This document shows, one piece after another, positions 56,862 through 64,000 of a stretch of DNA of 64,000 nucleotides. The stretch spans positions 159,651 through 223,650 of the forward strand of contig JARVKI010000073.1 of assembly GCA_036674765.1 (NCBI GenBank). The letters are read 5' to 3'. This stretch comes from Seiridium cupressi (Eukaryota > Ascomycota > Sordariomycetes > Amphisphaeriales > Sporocadaceae). The notes beneath the pieces are model-generated. The model did no database searches. It had not been told where the DNA came from and worked only from the letters and a program-made list of their open reading frames with translations. Position 1 is the stretch's first letter, and each line of letters opens with the position of its first letter. The position numbers and the translations under genes were made by a program.

Positions 56862-59314
56862 TCATATTGGCGTCCTAGTTGGGAACATCTCCGGCATCTG
56901 TGCCGTGTCCCTGTATCCAGGAAACCAGCTAGTGATATCCGTTGCGAGCAGATCCATTGCAGTTGGTGAAGGAGACTTGGTAGTGTCGATCCCTCTGAAT
57001 ACAGCAGATAGTTCTGGATCCTCTTGAATTAACAGCTCAAAATGTTGAGGGTAGATACCAAGCTCCTGACCAGCGCTTGTACTTGCCATATGGCTTGAGG
57101 ACTGCATTTGGGATGATGGGTTTTTGTGCGCTTGGCTCGAGCTGATATACAGTACAGCGACATTGTGAAGTGTTTGACTGAGATGGTGCAGCCGATGGAG
57201 TTGATTAGAGATTCCTTTCCAGGGTTCCAAAGACTTTTGAAATTGTTCGAGCCAGGAAAGGTCTGACGTGTCCAGCCTTTCGATGACATGACAGAACAAT
57301 GTGACAAAAGGTACGAACGGAGAGAAGAGCAAAGTCCTACGCATAAGTAAGCCACATGTCTCGAGTTAGATGGAGTCCAAGCGTAGTAAGAAGTATACAA
57401 GGCTCGACGTTCTCTCTTACCAATGCAGATATATAGCAGCCAACTTAGGATTGGAGACCACTAATTTTGCGCAATTGACATGCGCTTGAATTGCTTTTCT
57501 GGCAACATCAGTGCATTCCTGGCAAAATGTGGACGACGGTTTCAATGACGGTGCTACCCTGACTGGTGGTATTGCTCGATACACTAGCGTCAAGGTGGAT
57601 AGAGTAGCCACTTTGTCCCCCAGAAGCAGAATACCATTGACCTCATCTCTAGGTTCCTCTGCTGACTGCTGTAGTTCCTGTGACAGTTCCACGAGCTTGA
57701 GTTGAAGAGTGCTAATGCAGTCGAATGCGGTCCGGAGACGTTTCTCTGCAGACCCCGACAAGGCCGTCGGACTATACAAGTCTTCGTACACTCGTCCTTG
57801 GACCTGGGCATGTATGAGCCAGTTCTGTAATGTTTGCCGCTGATTGTCAAACTGCTCAAAGGGCTCAAGAGTACGGGACAGGGTGATTTTCGAGTCCTGA
57901 AGGACAGCACTCCGACCAAGCCTCAAACTAAGGCTCTTGTCCAAGGCATAGGCGACCCAGAAAAGCACAGCTCTCTTTTTGTTGACGTCTTCTGTCTCGT
58001 TCAGGTCGATGGACTGTCTATGATAACCCAGCTTGAGACAGAGTTGGCAAGCTAAAGAACTGAGCTGCCATGCGAGGGTAAGTTGAGCACTCTCGATGGC
58101 GTAATTGACACCCATCAATAAGGCTTGAATATTCTCTTTCGCCGTGGTCATAAATACTGTCAGATTTACCAACGCTGTTTCCAAATTGTCTCGGCATGTA
58201 TTGGATAGCGCCTGATAATGTGCCGCGGTTACATTGTCAGTGGCTTGGAAAGATAAAACTGCTTTCTCTTGCAAGATATGTAGCAGGCCAGCATTCACAA
58301 TTACATACGCTGCGGGGGTGAACTCCTCGGTGGCAAAGAACACCTCCCTGCACTTTGTAGTGAAATATTCCGCACTCTCGAGAACGCAGATCAAAGTGAA
58401 CGTCATGAAAGGTTCATCCTTGAGTTCGCGAAGAAGATTGACGACAATGTCTAGCGGGGGGAGAGGGCGCCCTCGCAGTGGCCCATAACAAGTTTGCTGC
58501 TCATGTGAATGTGTTGGCTCACTGGAGTTCCATTTTTCTGATTGGGGGCCCACAAGCTGTTGCAACGAGGCCAATGCTGCGTGCATCGGAAGACGAGCAC
58601 TCTGTCGGAGATTGAAATCGACGTTCTGCCGAAGAATGTCGCGGGCAAGAGTGACATCGGCCGTCATGGTACTATCACTTGAGGGCAGTAACTCATCCCC
58701 GTCGCCCCCGGTTTGGGATGCTGAACTGTTTGGTCTAGCCCAAGTTTGCCCGGCCGCGTTCTGTGACGCGATAGTAGGATTTTGCGCTAGAGCATGTGCT
58801 TCGAGTCGCTGTTGGGAGCTGGCCATTCCTTGGAGTACCTCTTCTAGCCTGCCGAGCCGCTCTTCGATCGAATCGATCTTTCTCTCACTGTCACGATTTG
58901 TTTCGGTCAGTCCCCACACACAATCGAGCAGGAGTGGTGGTATCATCATACTATTGCGATGATATAAGAATTCGTTGCCGCGAGTCCTTGGACTTTTGGT
59001 TCACACCTATGGATGAGCAGTGCTGGCCAACAGTCGTGCAATTGGAGCAAGGAAATTGCTTGTCGCAACGAATCTATGAAACCCACCGTCAACCAAATGG
59101 CACACCACGACAATGACATGAGAACTTACTTTCCTCACACGACATTGATCGCACTACAACACAATGCAATACGTTAACATCAGTGATATAGCGAGGCTGG
59201 ATGAATGAGCTGCGACAGTGCACTCCCGACACAGCGCATTGTTGTAGATTGAAAAGTTCCACGTGAAGGACTCACCGCACGCCTGAAGACCTCCGTAGCA
59301 TCATTCGCGTTCAT
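56862..59314 (-). CDS. Zn2Cys6 transcription factor
   Basis: Five exons, 59314-59276, 59153-59130, 59073-58952, 58887-57421 and 57336-56862, give a continuous 708-residue protein. The first exons encode only MNANDATEVFRRA and CDQCRVRK, so the DNA-binding domain is spread over three exons: Cys14, 17, 24, 30, 33 and 40 with exact C-x2-C-x6-C-x5-C-x2-C-x6-C spacing, then a basic linker (KSKDSRQRILISSQ) and a heptad coiled coil (ERKIDSIEERLGRLEEVLQ) for dimerisation. The middle is a fungal-specific transcription factor domain (SAQLTLAWQLSSLACQLCLK then LGYHRQ, LFWVAYALDKSLSLRLGRS). Intact. It is divergent from the oxygenase at 60835; control of that gene is a reasonable guess. The N-terminal micro-exons mean a simple ORF call would miss the zinc cluster. 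Confidence 0.88.
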
Positions 59315-60834
59315 GGTGACGTGCCTCTCAAAAGCCGCATATTTCTTATCCAGAAACTCATATATGCAAGCTTCAATTCAGATCACAACGATTAAGCTAA
59401 TTTCCCCTCATTCGGCTTATCTGGGATATCCTGCAGAACGTTAGCAGGGGTCTCAGAAAGATATGCACAGTGAGAATTGCCACTTTTGCACTGTCGACAG
59501 ACATGCCGCGGTGCGCTGACCTCGACATGTCAAAGCCACGAAATTCGTTGGCATAGTGGCCGCTTGGCTCCCTCAAGAAAGTCAGAAGACCAGCTTGAAT
59601 AAGTACTATATCCAGTTCATTAATTGGAGCAAAGGTAATGTTACTATTTAGCAGCTAGCTAGAGTATTTGCCTTAGGTAAGTTTAGTTTTCTTATCCAAG
59701 ATCTTCTCCGATCCATCATTCAAAGTGACAGAAGAAAGACATTTTAATCATACTCTTTCATTTGTCAAGAGGAATACGTATTATCATAGCTAGCGCGCAC
59801 TCATCCCACAAGTTCACGTGATGGGGCCTTACTTCACCACCCAGATATCTTCATATAATCAGACATGTTAACCCAATCGTTGGGAAGGATTCGTCTCCAG
59901 AGGTATGTTATAACCGCTGATGAGTTTCAAATCAACAAGGGTCAATGCTTATCGTTATAAGGCTTATCATGGGTGCAGATGTCTCGACCTTTGCTTAATA
60001 CTAGAAGGTCCGAGCATGGTTTCCGGCATACAGGAAGTACCGAAAGTAACACCAGGGAATAGAATCTCACTAGGAAGCCCACGGCGAGGATGATGAGATG
60101 GTTTATCCAGAAAAGTGATATAACGTTTGACATTTAGGCTCTTGGTTGAGCTGCATTACTGTTTTCAATGACTGACGTAATGTCGTTGATGTAGATAGAT
60201 ACTGATCTTGTTCATCGTGTAGAGCCGACGTAACCAGGAGCTCATTGTCACTTCAGAACTCATATCACCGACAGCAAATCTAGTTCCTAGTGTCATTATC
60301 ACCTCCATGGAAGCTTTGTAGTCGTGGGCTTTCTTGTCCTTGCTTGTCAACACTACCTACCCATTCCTGTCCTATCCACTGCTTCGGACTTAACTGTATC
60401 AAGGCACCCTGTGGGTCACGAATATGAGTGGCCAGAATTAGGAATAACCCCCACTGTCTCCACTGATCGCGAGCTGACCTAGAATTGCGGGGTCCGAGAC
60501 TTCAGTCCCAGTTGGTGTCCTTGATTCGCGTCGACTGGAATTTCCGCGGACATTTTCGAAGGCCCACATGCTGTAAGATCCTGGTTCACTGCTCCGCGGA
60601 GCACCGCCCCACTGCGGATGAAGAGTCGATTAGGAAGGATCTTGCCGAAGTCTGGTTGATGCCGTGATGGGCCTTAGGAACCGACGGATGACAATCTCAG
60701 GTAGCATCATCTGGAAAATGGATGAGCGGAGATTGTACTGCAACCCTACACTACAAATGCACTAACAAGCACAAATCTTTAATGTGAGCATCACACAATT
60801 CTGGTTTAGGAACGGTTGTGGCGACTGTGTTGAT
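59315..60834. other. Divergent intergenic region between regulator and oxygenase
   Basis: About 1.5 kb shared by the divergent Zn2Cys6 regulator and 2OG oxygenase. It holds the two CCGCGG motifs listed separately. Short frames are not convincing. Confidence 0.5.
60544..60602. promoter_or_regulatory. Paired CCGCGG palindromes (candidate Zn2Cys6 sites)
   Basis: CCGCGG occurs at 60544-60549 and, inside the larger palindrome GCTCCGCGGAGC, at 60591-60602, exactly 50 bp apart and about 235-290 bp upstream of the oxygenase ATG. Zn2Cys6 dimers bind paired CGG triplets, so these are candidate binding sites. Binding is inference. Confidence 0.3.
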
Positions 60835-62032
60835 ATGGCCTCCACCCTACCGATCATTGACTTTGGCCCCTTCATCGCCCCGGATGCCACTTGGCAAGAA
60901 AGGCGCAATGTTGCTGCAGCACTCGATAAGGCCTGTCGTGAAGTGGGTTTCTTTTACCTAAAAAACCACGGCGTTCCCTCAGAGTTAATGAATGGGATCC
61001 TCGATGGAGCAAGAGCCTTCTTCGAAACGGCAACCCGTGATGATAAGAAGAAAATTGCGCTGAGAAGATTGGAAGAAGGAGGGGACAATGCGAGGGGATG
61101 GCTAGAGATTCGTAGCGAAAAGGGTGGCTCTCACGAGGTATGACGGTTTCTTTCTTTCGTTACAGCGGTCTCTTCACTGACGAGACAGGCGGTCGACATG
61201 TATCGCCCTGTTGACCTAGGTGAACCACCTTATACTACAGGTCAAGGGCCGAATCAGTGGCCGAAGTCGCCTACCAGTTTTAGGCCTACGGCTGAGGATT
61301 ACATTGATCGTGTCACAAATCTTGGCATTCAAGTCATGAAGGCACTGGCCATGGGTTTAGACGTAGACGAGGAAATATTTCTGAGTCGCGTGAATGAACC
61401 ATTCTGGAATCTGCGCATCTTGGGCTACGAAGGAAGGCAAAACAAGAAGGAAAGCAATGCGGGCATCGGCCAGCACACTGGCAAGTTCCCGTCCCAGAAT
61501 TGCGGCCTCACAATCTTCTAACAGAACGTGTTACATAGACTTTGGAATCCTTACATTCCTACTTACTGACTCAACGAAGAACTCCCTCCAGGTGCTTGAC
61601 AAGACTGGAGAATGGACATGGGTCGATCCTATTGAGGTAAGGGAGAATTCCATGAGCGCAATATGGGAGAGATGCATTGCAAACTGACCTGGTCCGCCTA
61701 TTTAGGGCTGCTATGTTTGTAATATCGGAGATATGCTGGCAGAGTGGACTCGTGGCGTTTACAAGTCTACTTTACACCGTGTGTGTCACAACAACGACTC
61801 ACTGCGTGTCTCAATTCCTTTCTTCTTCGATCCAAACTGGGAAGCCTATATCTCGCCCGTTCTGAAGGCGAGCGGCGCCGAAGAGGAAGACCAGTACAAG
61901 GGCATACGATACGCAGATAAATTTGTGAGGTCAATAGACGTCCCTCTATGGCGAGATCCCTTGGTATCGACCGCAAAGCCCCAAATGAGCTCCACGGAGC
62001 AAGTAGCCGGTGGTACACCTGTTAAGGCGTGA
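60835..62032 (+). CDS. 2OG-Fe(II) dioxygenase, isopenicillin N synthase-like
   Basis: Oxidises a small molecule using iron and 2-oxoglutarate. Four exons, 60835-61137, 61189-61480, 61539-61636 and 61706-62032, give 339 residues without stops. N-terminal DIOX-N block: LPIIDFGPF, then ACREVGFFYLKNHGVP. The core has NAGIGQHT|DFGILTFLLTD with iron ligands His197 and Asp199, LQVLDKTGEWTWVDPI, NIGDMLAEWTRG, STLHRV with the distal His255, and RVS (Arg265, Ser267) binding 2-oxoglutarate. Intron 2 (61481-61538) has a GC donor (CACTG|GCAAGT) and splits the HxD motif. If it were retained, HxD would be destroyed and a stop reached at once. Substrate unknown. Divergent from a Zn2Cys6 regulator; an AKR remnant follows. 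Confidence 0.88.
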
Positions 62033-62181
62033 ATATTTCGGGGGGGCAAAGTAAGGTGCTAGGCTACCCGAGAACAGAAGCATAATGAAATCCGATGGGG
62101 ATACTTGGTAGACGAACTGAGCTATCTAGCCATGCCTTGCATCCCCGCTCAGTCATTGCTAACTCCGTGATAATCAGCCAT

Positions 62182-62745
<564 letters not shown>

Positions 62746-62789
62746 CTAAACCAAGTCACCCAGTAATAAATAGGTTTACCTCCAGCTTT

Positions 62790-64000
62790 AACTCTTTTAA
62801 TTAAAGCTTTTTATTTATTAAAATTATTAATATACGTATTTTTATTTACATTACCTTTTATTAAGTTATAAGTTTTTTTTTAAAATTATTATTATTATTA
62901 TTTTTATAATTTTTATTATATTTTTATAAATTAATAATATTTATTTATAAATTATTAATTAATATTTTAATATTTATTAATTATCGGGTTTTTAAATTAA
63001 ATAATTTTAAAAATATTAAATATTATATTTAATTATTAATTTCGATTTAATTTAAAACCTTTTTGTAATTATTAATTTAATTAATAATATATAAATTATT
63101 AAAGTTTAACTTTTTATATTATTAAAACGTTAAATTTAATAAAAAATTTATTTTTAATTATTTTAATTAATTTAAAAATTTATAATTTTTAAAATTTTAT
63201 TTATAATTTAAATAATTACTTTTAAAAATAATTATTATAATTAACTTTTTTATTATATAAATTTTATTATTATTATATTAATTTAATTTTAAAACTTTTT
63301 TTATTAATTTAATTTTAAAATAAACCATTTTAAATAATTTTTTTTAAAAATTTTATTTTTCGATTTATTTTTTAATTTATAAAAAAGAAAGTTTTTAACG
63401 AATAAAAATTTACCTTTTTTAAATAATTAAAATAATTCGATTTAAAAAAATATATTATTATCGTAATATAATTACTTTTAAATATTATTATTAAAAAAAA
63501 GAAAAAGATTTACCGTTATAATTATTTAAAAATTTATATATTAATCGTTAATTTTATATAATTTATTTATAAAATTTTTATTAATTATAATTAAAATTAT
63601 TATAATAAAAGAAATTTAAAAATATTATTTAACTTTATTATTAAAATAATTTTTAAAATTATAATTTTATTTAAAATTAATAAAAAATTATTATTAATTT
63701 AAAAAATTACTTTTTTTATATTATTAAAATTAAAAAACGTTTAATAAATTTTAATTATATTATTAATAATAAAATAATAATTTTTATTATTTTTAATTTA
63801 TTAAAATTAATTAATAATATATAATAAATAAATTTTTATTATAATTTTAAAATTAATAAATTTAATTAAATATTTTTTATTATATAAATTTAAATTAAAA
63901 TAAATTAAATTATAAACGGTTTATTATTTATAATTATTAATAATATTTTTTTAATATTAATAAATCCGAGGTTTATTTATAAAATTAATTTAATTTCGAT
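62790..64000. repeat. AT-rich, RIP-like degraded block at the right edge
   Basis: About 1.2 kb with very few G or C, long runs of TTTAATTA-type sequence and no open frame. Surviving C/G are mostly in CG pairs (for example ACG, TCG), as left by RIP, which spares CpG relative to CpA. It continues beyond the window. Probably a former transposable element; its type cannot be told. Confidence 0.8.

Noticed and set aside
58234..58962. Plus-strand frames opposite the Zn2Cys6 gene.
   Set aside because: Antisense shadows of a strongly supported coding exon.
61141..61188. Alternative acceptor TACAG at 61161-61165 for oxygenase intron 1.
   Set aside because: It breaks the frame; the acceptor ending at 61188 restores EAVDMYRPVD and family-like sequence.
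62800..64000. CRISPR-like or tandem repeat array in the AT-rich end.
   Set aside because: The repetition is low-complexity AT sequence with no constant unit or spacer length, as expected of RIP decay.

Overview
This window looks like accessory chromosome sequence of a filamentous ascomycete, probably one of the Eurotiomycetes, though that placement rests on general resemblance only. The evidence is short introns (44-110 nt) with GTAAGT/GTGAGT donors and TACTAAT/CTAAC branch sites, fungus-specific families (fungal STAND N-terminus, HET, Clr5, Zn2Cys6, PF20684 rhodopsin-like, DMATS prenyltransferase, HR-PKS), and an AT-rich block at the right edge typical of repeat-induced point mutation (RIP).

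Layout. 0-4.4 kb: an intact tyrosinase running off the left edge and an intact 7-TM rhodopsin-like protein. 5.4-12.9 kb: decayed conserved and self/non-self recognition genes (unknown family, NLR, HET, Clr5). 13.2-18.8 kb: a broken biosynthetic block of HMG-CoA synthase, MFS exporter and HR-PKS, joined to an ankyrin fragment. 19.0-22.4 kb: an intact island with DNA primase small subunit and an EBP-family isomerase. 22.9-23.1 kb: a two-exon, 64-residue secreted peptide with a textbook CS-alpha-beta defensin cysteine pattern. 24.2-26.5 kb: decayed AAA ATPase and NLR-like genes. 27.7-31.4 kb: intact metacaspase and a hydrophilic stress/LEA-like protein. 32.8-39.8 kb: a second decayed biosynthetic block (TauD-like oxygenase, SDR, 2OG-Fe(II) oxygenase, DMATS prenyltransferase) with a WD40-NLR tail fragment. 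40.2-48.7 kb: orphan and broken genes (coiled coil, histidine phosphatase, ankyrin, HET). 48.9-49.1 kb: a probable solo LTR. 49.7-62.0 kb: intact GH16-like secreted protein, F-box-like protein, Zn2Cys6 regulator and 2OG-Fe(II) oxygenase, the last two divergently transcribed. 62.2-64 kb: a broken aldo-keto reductase, then extreme AT-rich sequence.

How it fits together. Intact genes alternate with many pseudogenes. Most premature stops in the pseudogenes can be explained by C-to-T changes at CpA (CAG to TAG, TGG to TGA, CAA to TAA), the dinucleotide preference of RIP. A repeat present once unmutated (about 56.33-56.49 kb) and once C/G-depleted (about 62.71-62.86 kb) shows the same mutation spectrum inside the window.

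The most interesting items are the unreported-looking defensin-like gene, the HMG-CoA synthase/MFS/HR-PKS relic (its composition suggests a lost self-resistance cluster), the decayed prenylation cluster, and an intact oxygenase whose HxD iron-binding motif is split by a GC-AG intron. All exon structures were inferred by eye from splice signals and family resemblance, with no search or RNA evidence.
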